Assembly (NCBI RefSeq): GCF_012070565.1
Contig: NZ_JAAQRO010000006.1
Coordinates: 52,204-116,203 of the forward strand
DNA from: Anaerosporobacter faecicola
GTDB lineage: Bacteria; Bacillota; Clostridia; Lachnospirales; Lachnospiraceae
Direction: 5' to 3'
Length of the DNA stretch: 64,000 nucleotides
In this document: positions 53,850 to 62,093 of the stretch, piece by piece
How positions within the stretch are numbered: position 1 is the first letter of the stretch
Layout of the letters: each line of letters opens with the position of its first letter
Made by a program: the position numbers and the translations under genes
Notes under the pieces: model-generated
The model's input: the letters and a program-made list of their open reading frames with translations, nothing else
What the model was told of the DNA's origin: nothing
Databases searched by the model: none

Positions 53850-55034
53850 ATGAAATCAAGAAGAGTAGATACTGGAATAGTCCAGAGAGGGAAAAGCTAT
53901 ACTTTCACAGTTGCCATGGGAATGACTACAGAAGGGAAGCAGATCCGTAAGACAACAACGTTCACTCCACCAGAAGGAACGACTGAGAAGAAAGCGGATA
54001 AGCTTGCTAAAGAAGAATATATAAACTTCAAGAACAGATGCAAGGGTCTCTCTGCATTTAACGAGAATATGCGATTTAAGGAGCTTTCAGAAGAATACTT
54101 TAAGGTCTATGCTCCTAACAGATTAAAACCAATCACTGCTTACAATTATGAAAAGATGGTAGCCTATCACTTCAACGATTATTTCGGTAATAAGAAACTT
54201 AAGGAGATTACTTCTGGTATGCTTACTAATTTCTTTGGTACCCATACAAGCCCTAATAGGAATGGTGTAAATATGCCCCTGTCTCCATCAAATGCTAAGA
54301 AGCTTTACACAATCTTACAAAGTATATTTACATTTGCAGTAACGCAGGACTATATCAAGGAATCCCCTGCCAGGAATGTAATTCTTCCATCAAAGAAAGC
54401 CACCCAAGATGAAACACGAAAGTATCTTACCGAATCTGAACTCACTACATTCCTTAGTATGTTTCAAGAGTATTCCCCACTCAATACAATAATAAAGGTT
54501 CTTCTGTTTACTGGAATGCGATCAGGCGAATGCCTGGGATTACAATGGGAAGATATAAACTTTACCGATAAGATCATAACAATACGACATACGTTATCAG
54601 ATGTAGGCGGAAAACACTTTCTTACCACACCAAAGAGTAAGAATAGCCGACGATCTATTGCTATGAGTGATTCTGTTGTTGATCTACTGAAAGAACATAA
54701 GAAACATCAACTCGAACTTCAGATAGCATTATCTAATACTTTCGTACACCCAGAGATGGTATTTACTTCGGACACTGGTAATTATAAAGATCGTAGTTGT
54801 CTTAATACTTCCTTTCGAAATAAAATAAAGAATACAGAATTCGATTTTCTTACGCTGCATTCCTTAAGGCACTGTAATGCTACTCTTTTACTAAACAGTG
54901 GTGTTGATATAAAGATTGTATCGGACCATCTTGGTCATTCAGATATTGGAGTTACTGCAGACATCTACGCTGATGTATTAGAAACTACCAGAAAGAAAAC
55001 AGCAGAAATTATAGAATTAAAATTAGCAAAATAG
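53850..55034 (+). CDS. int: Tyrosine recombinase / integrase
   Basis: 394 residues. N-terminal arm-binding domain (1-65, with GKSYTFTVAMGM), SAM-like core-binding domain (70-175) and catalytic domain. Arg is in TGMRSGE (about 223), HxxR in HSLRHCN (337-340), His in LGHSD (about 361) and the nucleophile Tyr in IYADV (about 373). Tn916-like family. AAAGGAATGATACA precedes ATG. Sited just inside attR; the target is the rpsI 3' end. Confidence 0.95.
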   Translation: MKSRRVDTGIVQRGKSYTFTVAMGMTTEGKQIRKTTTFTPPEGTTEKKADKLAKEEYINFKNRCKGLSAFNENMRFKELSEEYFKVYAPNRLKPITAYNYEKMVAYHFNDYFGNKKLKEITSGMLTNFFGTHTSPNRNGVNMPLSPSNAKKLYTILQSIFTFAVTQDYIKESPARNVILPSKKATQDETRKYLTESELTTFLSMFQEYSPLNTIIKVLLFTGMRSGECLGLQWEDINFTDKIITIRHTLSDVGGKHFLTTPKSKNSRRSIAMSDSVVDLLKEHKKHQLELQIALSNTFVHPEMVFTSDTGNYKDRSCLNTSFRNKIKNTEFDFLTLHSLRHCNATLLLNSGVDIKIVSDHLGHSDIGVTADIYADVLETTRKKTAEIIELKLAK

Positions 55035-55040
55035 AAATTA

Positions 55041-55061
55041 TCACATCAAATTCACAACAAA
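55041..55061 (+). promoter_or_regulatory. Integrase arm-type sites, right end
   Basis: TCACATCAAA (55041-55050) and TCACAACAAA (55052-55061), 11-bp phase, same orientation as the left pair, between int and attR. Confidence 0.7.
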
Positions 55062-55081
55062 TCATAAAAAAAGAGCAAAGA

Positions 55082-55115
55082 AAAAGCCTTGAAACGTTGA
55101 TATTTCAAGGCTTTT
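55082..55115. terminator. Element-supplied terminator for rpsI (and int)
   Basis: Perfect 13-bp arms AAAAGCCTTGAAA/TTTCAAGGCTTTT. On the minus strand it is followed by TTTCTTTGCTC and lies 14 bases past the rpsI stop; it replaces the ancestral terminator now at 41153-41190. It also suits int on the plus strand. Confidence 0.88.
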
Positions 55116-55127
55116 AATTTTCTTCGT

Positions 55128-55141
55128 ATTATCTCTTTGAG
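55128..55141. repeat. attR core within the rpsI 3' end
   Basis: ATTATCTCTTTGAG; its complement encodes the last rpsI codons and the TAA stop, so insertion leaves S9 unchanged. Confidence 0.88.
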
Positions 55142-55521
55142 AACTGTGGTGCTCTACGAGCAGCTTTAAGACCGTATTTTTTACGTTCTTTCATTCTTGG
55201 ATCTCTTGTTAAGAAACCTGCTTTTTTAAGAGCTGGACGGTAATCACCATCTACTGTTAATAATGCTCTTGAAATACCGTGTCTGATTGCACCAGCTTGA
55301 CCAGTGAATCCACCTCCACGAACGTTAACAAGTACATCATATTTATCTGCTGTTTCTGTTAATACAAGTGGTTGACGAACGATTAATTTTAATGTTTCAA
55401 GACCAAAATAGTTGTCCATATCTCTTTTATTGATTGTTACTTTACCTGTACCTGGTACTAAATATACTCTAGCAATACTGCTTTTTCTTCTTCCAGTTCC
55501 GTAAAATTTTGCTTTAGCCAC
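55129..55521 (-). CDS. rpsI: 30S ribosomal protein S9
   Basis: 130 residues, [19 protein letters not shown] start and the basic tail RRAPQFSKR that reaches the ribosomal P site. GAAAGGAGGAAAT precedes ATG. It follows rplM by 26 bases. Its last codons are the attachment site of the mobile element. Confidence 0.98.
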   Translation of the reverse strand: MAKAKFYGTGRRKSSIARVYLVPGTGKVTINKRDMDNYFGLETLKLIVRQPLVLTETADKYDVLVNVRGGGFTGQAGAIRHGISRALLTVDGDYRPALKKAGFLTRDPRMKERKKYGLKAARRAPQFSKR

Positions 55522-55547
55522 TGTGATTTCCTCCTTTCAACTTCCGA

Positions 55548-55988
55548 TTAATATCTAGATTTGATTTCTAATACTTCTGGTTTTTGAGCTGCGTTATCAT
55601 GTTCTGGTCCAGCATATACATGTAACTTAGTAAGCATTTCTCTTCCTAAAGGTCCTTTTGGAAGCATGCCTTTAACAGCTAGAGTGATAACATCACAAGG
55701 TTTTTTAGCCATCATCTCTTTTAATGTAGTTTCTTTCATTCCACCAACATATTCAGAGTGATTGTAATAAATCTTTTGATCCATTTTCTTACCAGTAACT
55801 TTGATTTTATCTGCATTGACTACGATTACGTAATCTCCTGTATCAACATGTGGAGTGTAAGTTGGTTTGTTCTTACCTCTTAAAACTGATGCTATCTCTG
55901 ATGATAGACGACCTAATGTATGTCCTGTAGCGTCAACTACATACCATTTTCTTTCAATTGTAGATGGACTTGCCATAAAACTCTTCAT
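55548..55988 (-). CDS. rplM: 50S ribosomal protein L13
   Basis: 146 residues from ATG 55988 ([20 protein letters not shown]), with AAGGAGGTAAACCA upstream. Motifs [20 protein letters not shown] and MLPKGPLGR. First gene of the rplM-rpsI operon. Confidence 0.98.
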   Translation of the reverse strand: MKSFMASPSTIERKWYVVDATGHTLGRLSSEIASVLRGKNKPTYTPHVDTGDYVIVVNADKIKVTGKKMDQKIYYNHSEYVGGMKETTLKEMMAKKPCDVITLAVKGMLPKGPLGREMLTKLHVYAGPEHDNAAQKPEVLEIKSRY

Positions 55989-56221
55989 TGGTTTACCTCC
56001 TTGAATAATCTTAACAACCAAACATATTGGTTACTCATAATTTCATTAATAAGTAGCTATTTTAATAGCTGATTACTTTATGTTAAAATACCATTACCGG
56101 GGCTTTGGTAGGTATTTATCACACTTATTGGCTCTTGTAACGATGCTTAAATGTCTATATTTTTACAGAACTACAGCACGTCACATCTAAATATTATAGA
56201 CGTTAATATTCTTTGTGTCAA
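55989..56221 (-). promoter_or_regulatory. rplM-rpsI promoter and ~200-nt leader
   Basis: TTGACA (56216-56221), 17-bp spacer, TATAAT (56193-56198): strong sigma-A promoter. The leader is about 200 nt and includes AACCAA-TATG-TTTGGTT just before the ribosome site. L13 leaders often bind L13 for feedback; I cannot confirm the RNA fold. Confidence 0.7.
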
Positions 56222-56952
56222 GCAGTTTTATTCAATTTTATTGAATGCATATTATTTAATTTAATAATTCGTTTCACCCATTCTTCATTCAAAAACTATT
56301 CCTCTTACTTAATCCCTGCCATACGAATAATTTTTAACTACTGTCATCTTTTTACCTGTCGCCCCCTTGCTTACCTTTGATGCTTATTTTATTCTTACGC
56401 GAAACATTTTTACCAAGTTTGCATAACATACCAACGGGCATATGATCCCGTATATAAACATAGTTAATACTATATGCATACACCTTCGTATTACATAACG
56501 ATAACCAGCAAAATAATGCTATACATTGCTAACTTTCTTCTTATGTTCGCTCTTCTTTCTATACTTGCTCTCCCTTTTCGTATATTAATATTTTTATCAT
56601 AAAGTATTGAAAAATTCATAGTAAGAGCAATGAATTAACTGTAAATTAATACGATATATCCCTAAATTTTAACTACATATTCTCTTACAAGATAAAAGGG
56701 CACTACACCATCTTTATCGTGTAGTACCCCTATCTAAAAAACGTACTTTGTCTTTTGAAACAAATAAAGCGCTACACCAAATACAAGTACGTGTATCAAA
56801 GAAACACATTCTCACACTTGAGATAGAGCCAAAACTCAAAAACGAAACGCTGCAATTGACATAATCCCAAAAAGATTCACAGACCTTACACTTAATATAG
56901 TCACTCATAGAATCACAACACTGCACACAATATAAAACTCAAAAATGAACAC
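56222..56952. other. Gene-free AT-rich region with one hairpin
   Basis: No convincing gene. 56692-56735 forms GGGGTACTACAC/GTGTAGTGCCC followed by TTTTATC on the minus strand, a terminator-like hairpin. A 70-codon Cys-rich frame (56714-56926, minus) runs into it but has no ribosome site; left uncalled. Confidence 0.5.
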
Positions 56953-56983
56953 AAAAAAATCATACTCACTCAAAGTATGATTT
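56953..56983 (-). terminator. Terminator of the first tRNA array
   Basis: AATCATACTTTGAGTGAGTATGATT followed by TTTTTTG, directly after tRNA-Leu(UAG). The stem arms are AATCATAC/GTATGATT. Confidence 0.9.
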
Positions 56984-56990
56984 TAAGTAG

Positions 56991-57070
56991 TGCGGATGAC
57001 AGGAATTGAACCTGCACGGTCTCCCACTAGATCCTAAGTCTAGCGCGTCTGCCAGTTCCGCCACATCCGC
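56991..57070 (-). tRNA. tRNA-Leu (UAG)
   Basis: Acceptor GCGGATG/CATCCGC with A73, long variable arm, loop CTTAGGA giving anticodon UAG. CCA is not encoded. Last of seven tRNAs in this array. Confidence 0.95.
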
Positions 57071-57098
57071 ATATTCACATGAGAAGTTTCCTTCTAAA

Positions 57099-57171
57099 TG
57101 AGACATCGGGGATTCGAACCCCGGACAACTTGATTAAAAGTCAAGTGCTCTACCAACTGAGCTAATATCCC
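57099..57171 (-). tRNA. tRNA-Lys (UUU)
   Basis: Acceptor GGGATAT/ATGTCTC with G-U pairs, loop CTTTTAA. No CCA encoded. Confidence 0.94.
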
Positions 57172-57220
57172 ATACAAGACTAACATCTGTTAATCTGTCA
57201 CTTTGGAATTCATATTCCAA

Positions 57221-57292
57221 CTGGGCTAGCTGGATTCGAACCAGCGACTGCAGGAGTCAAAGTCCTGTGCCTTACCGCTTGGCGATAGCCCA
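57221..57292 (-). tRNA. tRNA-Gln (UUG)
   Basis: Acceptor TGGGCTA/TAGCCCA (U1-A72 as usual for Gln), anticodon UUG, T-loop GGTTCGAATCC. Confidence 0.94.
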
Positions 57293-57312
57293 ATATTGCT
57301 TTTTCAAGCAAG

Positions 57313-57387
57313 GGTGGATAAAGGGATTCGAACCCTTGGCCTCCAGAGCCACAATCTGGCGCGCTAACCAACTGCGCTATACCCACC
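57313..57387 (-). tRNA. tRNA-His (GUG)
   Basis: Loop TTGTGGC gives GUG. An extra 5' G opposite C73, the HisRS identity element, is encoded (57387). Confidence 0.94.
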
Positions 57388-57420
57388 ATAAATAATTAAT
57401 CTAAGCTTGTCAACTTATAA

Positions 57421-57494
57421 CGTGCCAGAAGGGATTCGAACCCCCGACACACGGCTTAGAAGGCCGTTGCTCTATCCAACTGAGCTACTAGCAC
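57421..57494 (-). tRNA. tRNA-Arg (UCU)
   Basis: Acceptor GTGCTAG/CTGGCAC, loop CTTCTAA giving UCU for AGA/AGG codons. Confidence 0.94.
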
Positions 57495-57545
57495 GTACGC
57501 AATTTTCATTGCCAGTTCAACAAAACCAAAATATTGCTAAACTTA

Positions 57546-57616
57546 AGCGGGTGATGGGAATCGAACCCACGTATCTAGCTTGGAAGGCTAGTGTTCTACC
57601 ATTGAACTACACCCGC
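57546..57616 (-). tRNA. tRNA-Gly (UCC)
   Basis: Acceptor GCGGGTG/CACCCGC, U73, loop CTTCCAA giving UCC. Confidence 0.94.
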
Positions 57617-57623
57617 ATATAAG

Positions 57624-57698
57624 TCGGGGTGACAGGATTCGAACCTGCGACCTCTTGATCCCAAATCAAGCGCTCTAGCCAAGCTGAGCCACACCCCG
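57624..57698 (-). tRNA. tRNA-Pro (UGG)
   Basis: Acceptor CGGGGTG/CACCCCG, loop TTTGGGA giving UGG. First gene of the array, about 100 bases after its promoter. Confidence 0.94.
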
Positions 57699-57796
57699 TA
57701 TTCTATTTAGTTAAGACCTTTAAAACTATAACACATTGTTTTATAATTTGCAACAAGTTTTTTCAACTTTTTCTGCATCGCCTCAACGCAAGAATT

Positions 57797-57825
57797 ATTA
57801 TATTATAGGAAAAAAGAAATGTCAA
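57797..57825 (-). promoter_or_regulatory. Promoter of the first tRNA array
   Basis: TTGACA (57820-57825), 17-bp spacer, TATAAT (57797-57802); a second overlapping TATAAT lies at 57802-57807. The region 57826-58041 is very AT-rich with no gene. Confidence 0.85.
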
Positions 57826-58041
57826 CACCTTTTTTTATTTTTTTATATTTTTTCAAAAATATTATTAGTTTGTACAATATAGTAAATTCAATCCTACTTA
57901 CTTAGCAACATAGTTCTCTATATAATAGTACTATCTCCAATGATTCTATATTTATTCAAAATCATTTCGTCCCAATCGCAAGCAAATATATACAATTTAC
58001 ATTTCTCTATCTTATTATTTACGACTTGTATATTTACGTTC

Positions 58042-58113
58042 TTAATTATATTTAAATACTCAATTACATTTACGTACTCAACTATATTTACCTACTTAAC
58101 TATATTTACAATA
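58042..58113. repeat. 18-bp tandem repeat, four units
   Basis: Imperfect units such as TCAATTACATTTACGTAC and TCAACTATATTTACCTAC at 58042, 58060, 58078 and 58096. The last unit holds the stop codon of the metallophosphoesterase gene, so the array has grown at its 3' end. Confidence 0.75.
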
Positions 58114-58584
58114 ATTAATATTAAAATAGATTTCTCCTCTTCGATCAATCTCCATAATCATATAGGAAGGCGTATGCCCATCTTGTCTTGGTAAAGATAT
58201 ACTACCTGGATTCACCAAGTACGTATCTCTTCGATACTCCACACTAGGTATATGGGTATGTCCATACATTACAATATCATACCCATACTCTAACGCATTC
58301 TCTAGCAGATCATCGGTTCCATAACTAACATGGTATCGATGACCATGAGTTAATAATGTACGATAATGGCCAAAGGTAACAACCTTTTCTCTCTCTACAT
58401 CTGTAAAATAATCATTATTTCCTGAAACAATATACGTATCACATGTCACAAGACTGCGTATATACTCTTCTTGCCCCTCAAAATCACCAAGATGTACAAA
58501 TGCATCAATATGACCGACTCTACCAATTACCCACTCCAGATATGAAGTCCGTCCATGAGAATCACTTACAATCAATACTTTCAT
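58096..58584 (-). CDS. YfcE/MJ0936 family metallophosphoesterase
   Basis: 162 residues. Metal ligands in SDSHG, HLGDFEG, SGNND, THGHRY and MYGHTHIP; NPGSISLPR follows. A soluble phosphodiesterase of unknown natural substrate. It lies 10 bases after rdgB, a common pairing in Clostridia. The last residues (NINYCKYS) lie in a tandem-repeat array and may vary between strains. Confidence 0.93.
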   Translation of the reverse strand: MKVLIVSDSHGRTSYLEWVIGRVGHIDAFVHLGDFEGQEEYIRSLVTCDTYIVSGNNDYFTDVEREKVVTFGHYRTLLTHGHRYHVSYGTDDLLENALEYGYDIVMYGHTHIPSVEYRRDTYLVNPGSISLPRQDGHTPSYMIMEIDRRGEIYFNINYCKYS

Positions 58585-58594
58585 ACACGCCTCC

Positions 58595-59191
58595 TTAGAA
58601 AGAAGCAGCCATAAGCTTCTTCATCGCTTCTAGTGCCTTTCCTCTATGGCTTATTTTATTCTTCTGATCCAAATCTAATTCAGCAGTAGAGCAATTAAAT
58701 TCCGGTACCATAAAGATTGGATCATATCCAAATCCATTTTCACCTCGCTCTTCATAGCCAATATACCCTTCAATTGTTCCTCTCGTCGTAAGTGTTTTTC
58801 CATCTGGATATGCACATGCTATTGCACATACGAACCTTGCTGTTCTTTCCTCTTGTTTTGCTTCCTTTAATTGATCGATAATGTACTGATTTTTAATTCT
58901 GTATGAAGTGTCTTCTCCAAGAAAACGTGCAGAATATATGCCTGGCTGCTTATCCATATAGTCCACTTCCAACCCCGAATCGTCTGCTAATACTATTTCA
59001 TTCATTTCCTTTGCAATTGTTGTGGCTTTGATCAATGCATTTTCTTCAAATGTTTTTCCATCTTCAATAATTTCTTTATCATAACCAATATCTTTTAATG
59101 ATAAAACTTCATAACCAAGGTCTGCTAAGATCATACGAACTTCCTTCATCTTTCCAGCATTACCTGTTGCAAATATAATACGTTTTTCCAT
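58595..59191 (-). CDS. rdgB: XTP/dITP diphosphatase (RdgB/HAM1)
   Basis: Removes ITP, dITP and XTP from the nucleotide pool. 198 residues. FATGNAGKMKEV start, ADDSGLEVDYM metal site, GIYSARFLG, ENGFGYDPIFMVPE and SHRGKALEAM. GGAGGGATAAG precedes ATG. Confidence 0.96.
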   Translation of the reverse strand: MEKRIIFATGNAGKMKEVRMILADLGYEVLSLKDIGYDKEIIEDGKTFEENALIKATTIAKEMNEIVLADDSGLEVDYMDKQPGIYSARFLGEDTSYRIKNQYIIDQLKEAKQEERTARFVCAIACAYPDGKTLTTRGTIEGYIGYEERGENGFGYDPIFMVPEFNCSTAELDLDQKNKISHRGKALEAMKKLMAASF

Positions 59192-59227
59192 TGTTTCTTA
59201 TCCCTCCTGCTTCAATACATACTTGAT

Positions 59228-60385
59228 TTATTCTTCTTCACGAGGTTTTTTTGGTGGTCTTGGACCCATGAATTGATATAAATATGTCTTTAACATACCA
59301 TTGTATATTTTTCTATTCTTATCTGCTTTTTTCCCAATATATTTTTCTGCATCTTCATAACTTGTAATAACAAATTCAGACCAAGAGTCAAGATTTTTAA
59401 ATGCCTGTCCTATTTCTCGATAAAGAGCTGGCATCATTGATTTTTCTTCAAGACGCTCACCATAAGGTGGATTTGTAATAACAAACCCATATTTTTTTGG
59501 ATTTCTAAGCTCTTTTACTTCTCTCTGTTGAAAATGGATATATTGTTCCACTTCTGCCATTTGTGCATTTTCTCTGGCTGCTTTTACAATTTCCCCATCT
59601 ATATCATATCCTTGAATATTCATTTCAATGTCCCTACGAATATTGTCATTTGCTTCTTCAATTGCTTGATACCATGCTTTTTTCGGTATTATGTCTGTCC
59701 AATCCTCAGACAAGAAGGAACGATTCATACCTGGCGCAATATTGGCACCAATCATGGCTGCTTCAATTGGTATTGTTCCACTACCACAAAATGGATCCAC
59801 TAAGATTCGATCTTTATTCCAAGGAGATAATAGTATGATTGCTGCAGCTAAGGTTTCTGTAATAGGTGCTTTACTAGTTAATTTACGATATCCCCTTCTA
59901 TGGAGGGATTCACCTGATGTATCAATTCCAATTGTTATTTCATCTTTTAAGAAGGTAACACGAATTGGATAAGAGTTTCCACTTTCCTCAAACCAATTTA
60001 CTTTGTATACACTCTTCAATCGTTCTACCATTGCTTTTTTCATAATCGATTGAATATCAGATGGACTGAATAACTTACTTTTGATTGATGTTGCTTTTGC
60101 AACCCAGAACTTACCGTCTACTGGTATATACTGTTCCCAAGGAATTGCTTTTGTTCCTTCAAATAATTCATCAAACGTTTCTGCCTTAAACTTCGCAATT
60201 TTCAATAACACTCTTTCCGCCGTCCGTAGAAAAATATTTGCTCTACAAAAAGCAGTTTCGTCTCCGGCAAAAGTGACTCTACCATCATCAACTTGTACAA
60301 TGTCATATCCCAAATCCTGGATTTCACGCTTTAAAACTGCCTCCATTCCAAAATGACATGGTGCAATAAATTCATATTGATTCAT
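59228..60385 (-). CDS. THUMP-domain class I RNA methyltransferase (RlmL N-terminal/YpsC type)
   Basis: 385 residues: N-terminal ferredoxin-like plus THUMP RNA-binding part (1-160), then a Rossmann SAM domain with VDPFCGSGTIPIEAAMIGAN (motifs I) and the catalytic NPPYGERL. Relatives make m2G in 23S rRNA (RlmL) or tRNA. ATG 60385 has GAAGGAGATAAG upstream; the frame to 60400 does not. 36 bases upstream of rdgB, probably co-transcribed. Confidence 0.92.
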   Translation of the reverse strand: MNQYEFIAPCHFGMEAVLKREIQDLGYDIVQVDDGRVTFAGDETAFCRANIFLRTAERVLLKIAKFKAETFDELFEGTKAIPWEQYIPVDGKFWVAKATSIKSKLFSPSDIQSIMKKAMVERLKSVYKVNWFEESGNSYPIRVTFLKDEITIGIDTSGESLHRRGYRKLTSKAPITETLAAAIILLSPWNKDRILVDPFCGSGTIPIEAAMIGANIAPGMNRSFLSEDWTDIIPKKAWYQAIEEANDNIRRDIEMNIQGYDIDGEIVKAARENAQMAEVEQYIHFQQREVKELRNPKKYGFVITNPPYGERLEEKSMMPALYREIGQAFKNLDSWSEFVITSYEDAEKYIGKKADKNRKIYNGMLKTYLYQFMGPRPPKKPREEE

Positions 60386-60420
60386 TCTTATCTCCTTCAA
60401 TTATCTTCTATTATATATAA

Positions 60421-60457
60421 GAAAGCCCCTACACTATTCAGTTGTTAAGCAAGGGGC
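60421..60457 (-). terminator. Terminator after the rhodanese gene
   Basis: GCCCCTTGC/GTAGGGGC stem followed by TTTCTTAT, 100 bases past the rhodanese stop and before the methyltransferase. Confidence 0.7.
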
Positions 60458-60559
60458 CCAAATTATCAAATATATTCGTTATTCTTAGTATATCCTAGTA
60501 ATTAATATTAAATCACTTTTCCACCATAGTCAACAAAATTCCTCATAATTACTCGTTTC

Positions 60560-60862
60560 TTATCGCTCAATAACTCCTCTGTATGCATGGATTCCTCCAT
60601 ATACATTCACAACCACATAACCAAGTGTACATAACTCTTTTGCTGCCAACATACTCATACTTCCTCTATCACAATATAATATATATTTTTTTTGAATGTC
60701 AAGTTGTGTCATATTCTTCATGAGTTCATCATATGGAATACATATAGCAGAAGGGATGTGTCCTCTTTGATAATCGGAATACTCTCTAAGATCAAGCAAT
60801 ATATAATTTGCATTATGCATAAATGTTGTTAATGCTTTTGCAGAAATAGTTTCAAAACACAT
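60560..60862 (-). CDS. Single-domain rhodanese-like protein
   Basis: 100 residues from ATG 60862. Rhodanese fold with LLDLREYSDYQRGHIPSA and the active-site loop YCDRGSMSM; Cys is present, so sulfur transfer is feasible. The start at 60877 lacks a ribosome site; GGTGATGAT precedes 60862. Stands alone. Confidence 0.85.
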   Translation of the reverse strand: MCFETISAKALTTFMHNANYILLDLREYSDYQRGHIPSAICIPYDELMKNMTQLDIQKKYILYCDRGSMSMLAAKELCTLGYVVVNVYGGIHAYRGVIER

Positions 60863-60877
60863 ATCATCACCAACCAT

Positions 60878-61230
60878 TCTACATTATTTTATTCGCTAAA
60901 TCGACAGTTTGTGAATGTATTTTTATATATTCTCACATTTTTTATGTTACTTCATCTATCTTTGTTTATGTATAGACTCATATAACGAACTTCATTTTTA
61001 TTATAATGAATTAATGAGCCTTAGCTTCATCTGATTCATCTCTAAATTCAGAGATCAAATCTCTTTATATATGAAACCATTCTTATTTATAAATGATAAC
61101 ATGAAACGTGTAACCACTATAACCAATATAAATTTGATAAATACAAATCTAATTTAAATAGAAATTTTAATAATATAAAAATCTTAATAGAATGAAATAT
61201 TGATAGCATAGAACTATTAATAGCATAGAA
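60878..61230. other. AT-rich gene-free stretch
   Basis: Very AT-rich. Short repeats such as ATAGCATAGAA occur twice at 61204-61230 near the following hairpin. No gene, RNA or clear promoter recognised. Confidence 0.4.
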
Positions 61231-61275
61231 ATAGGCTATCGTATCTCTACAAAAAGTATACATACGATAGCCTAT
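61231..61275 (-). terminator. Terminator of the Asn-rich gene
   Basis: Perfect 14-bp arms ATAGGCTATCGTAT/ATACGATAGCCTAT with a 17-base loop, followed on the minus strand by TTCTATG. Confidence 0.75.
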
Positions 61276-61325
61276 CTACAAATTAGCTAAATATTAATTA
61301 ACTAATAACGGCAGGTAATAACAAA

Positions 61326-61580
61326 CTATTTATTATAGTTGTTGTTATTACTTGCGTTTTTTGTACTGTTGTTCTCTTTGTTAGCATTTGAAGTCTTGTT
61401 GCTAGCATTTTGATAATTGTTTGAGTTGTTAGTGCTGTTTTGATAGTTGTTTGAGTTGTTAGTGCTGTTTTGGTTATTGTTTGAGTTGTTGTAGCAATTT
61501 TGGTTATTATTTGCGTTGTTTGTAGAGTTATTTGATGAATTCTTGTAGCTTTGGTTTGAGTTGTTTTGATAATTGTTCAT
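61326..61580 (-). CDS. Asn-rich tandem-repeat protein
   Basis: 84 residues, more than half Asn, with Ser, Gln, Tyr and Thr. Repeats of NSTNNSNNYQ correspond to a 30-bp DNA repeat at about 61437-61495. No hydrophobic core, so it is disordered. AGGAGGAACTCAA precedes ATG and a strong hairpin follows, supporting real expression. Small disordered Asn/Gln-rich proteins in sporulating clostridia can be gamma-type SASP-like or coat proteins; this is only a suggestion. Confidence 0.65.
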   Translation of the reverse strand: MNNYQNNSNQSYKNSSNNSTNNANNNQNCYNNSNNNQNSTNNSNNYQNSTNNSNNYQNASNKTSNANKENNSTKNASNNNNYNK

Positions 61581-61803
61581 TTGAGTTCCTCCTAAAATAA
61601 ATAATTTAAACTACAGATACTAGTATCTTCATTTTAAAAATAAATATACATGTATTCTTATAAATTTAATTTTTATTTTAAATTTCATTTCATTTGATAC
61701 TGAATTCATCAACTATATATTTTCAAATATCAATAAGCATCTTATAGTATCTAAAATAGCATATTTTTCCTAGTTTTTAAGGGCTTTTTTGCTCTTTTTC
61801 CTG

Positions 61804-61832
61804 TTGCTTTTTAAACCTTCTTGTTATATAAT
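61804..61832 (+). promoter_or_regulatory. Plus-strand promoter of the 61.9-kb RNA
   Basis: TTGCTT (61804-61809), 17-bp spacer, TATAAT (61827-61832). No coding region follows. 61581-61803 is AT-rich without features. Confidence 0.65.
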
Positions 61833-61838
61833 ATGAAT

Positions 61839-61957
61839 GTATTAATTGAGTTCATCCTTCAATGAACTCTTTAGTACACTATATAACCCCTTATTAATTA
61901 TTTATACTCCCCTCATCGAAACACCGCCTTGGCTCCCCCTCGGCGGTGTTTCACTTT
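61839..61957 (+). ncRNA. Candidate small RNA with C-rich motifs (about 118 nt)
   Basis: Starts about 7 bases after the promoter. Hairpin GAGTTCA/TGAACTC (61848-61869), then an unstructured stretch with ATAACCCCTTA and ACTCCCCTCATC, then a GC-rich hairpin GAAACACCGCC/GGCGGTGTTTC (61918-61952) whose loop is TTGGCTCCCCCTC. Three exposed UCCCC-like motifs could pair with Shine-Dalgarno sequences, as in staphylococcal C-rich-motif sRNAs. The final U-run is weak (CACTTTG). Confidence 0.55.
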
Positions 61958-62093
61958 GTCTAAAACATTTTAGTTTCTTCTAAAATTGTTACCTTTCTAA
62001 ATTCCTTCTTTCTAGCTCGCTCTATTTCCAATAACATACTTTATATTAACAATCTCCTACAATCATTAATAAGAACTCTTCTATTCCATACTT

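Larger units (their letters stand above)
41214..55141. mobile_element. Integrated island in the rpsI 3' end (PICI-like satellite or mobilizable element)
   Basis: About 13.9 kb bounded by the 14-bp direct repeat ATTATCTCTTTGAG (41214-41227 and 55128-55141); the right copy covers the last codons and stop of rpsI. Arm-site pairs flank both inner ends, and an integrase gene sits next to attR. Gene order from the right: int, XRE repressor diverging from two small XRE proteins, HTH excisionase-like protein, DUF927 replication protein with iterons, small ORFs, sigma factor, then cargo (sce7726/sce7725, toxin-antitoxin-chaperone). No capsid, terminase, relaxase or type IV secretion genes were found, so it probably depends on a helper. 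Confidence 0.88.

Noticed and set aside
41214..55141. Complete prophage or conjugative element
   Set aside because: No terminase, portal, capsid, tail, lysis, relaxase or VirB4-type gene among the frames.
56714..56926. 70-codon Cys-rich minus-strand frame
   Set aside because: No ribosome site, its 3' end lies in a terminator hairpin, and it falls in a region with no other coding signal.
57407..57622. Frame over the first tRNA array (RTPDTRLRRPLLYPTELLA)
   Set aside because: Spurious reading of tRNA-Arg and tRNA-Gly genes.
61437..61495. CRISPR array in the Asn-rich gene
   Set aside because: The repeats are directly adjacent with no spacers and are in frame with a coding sequence.
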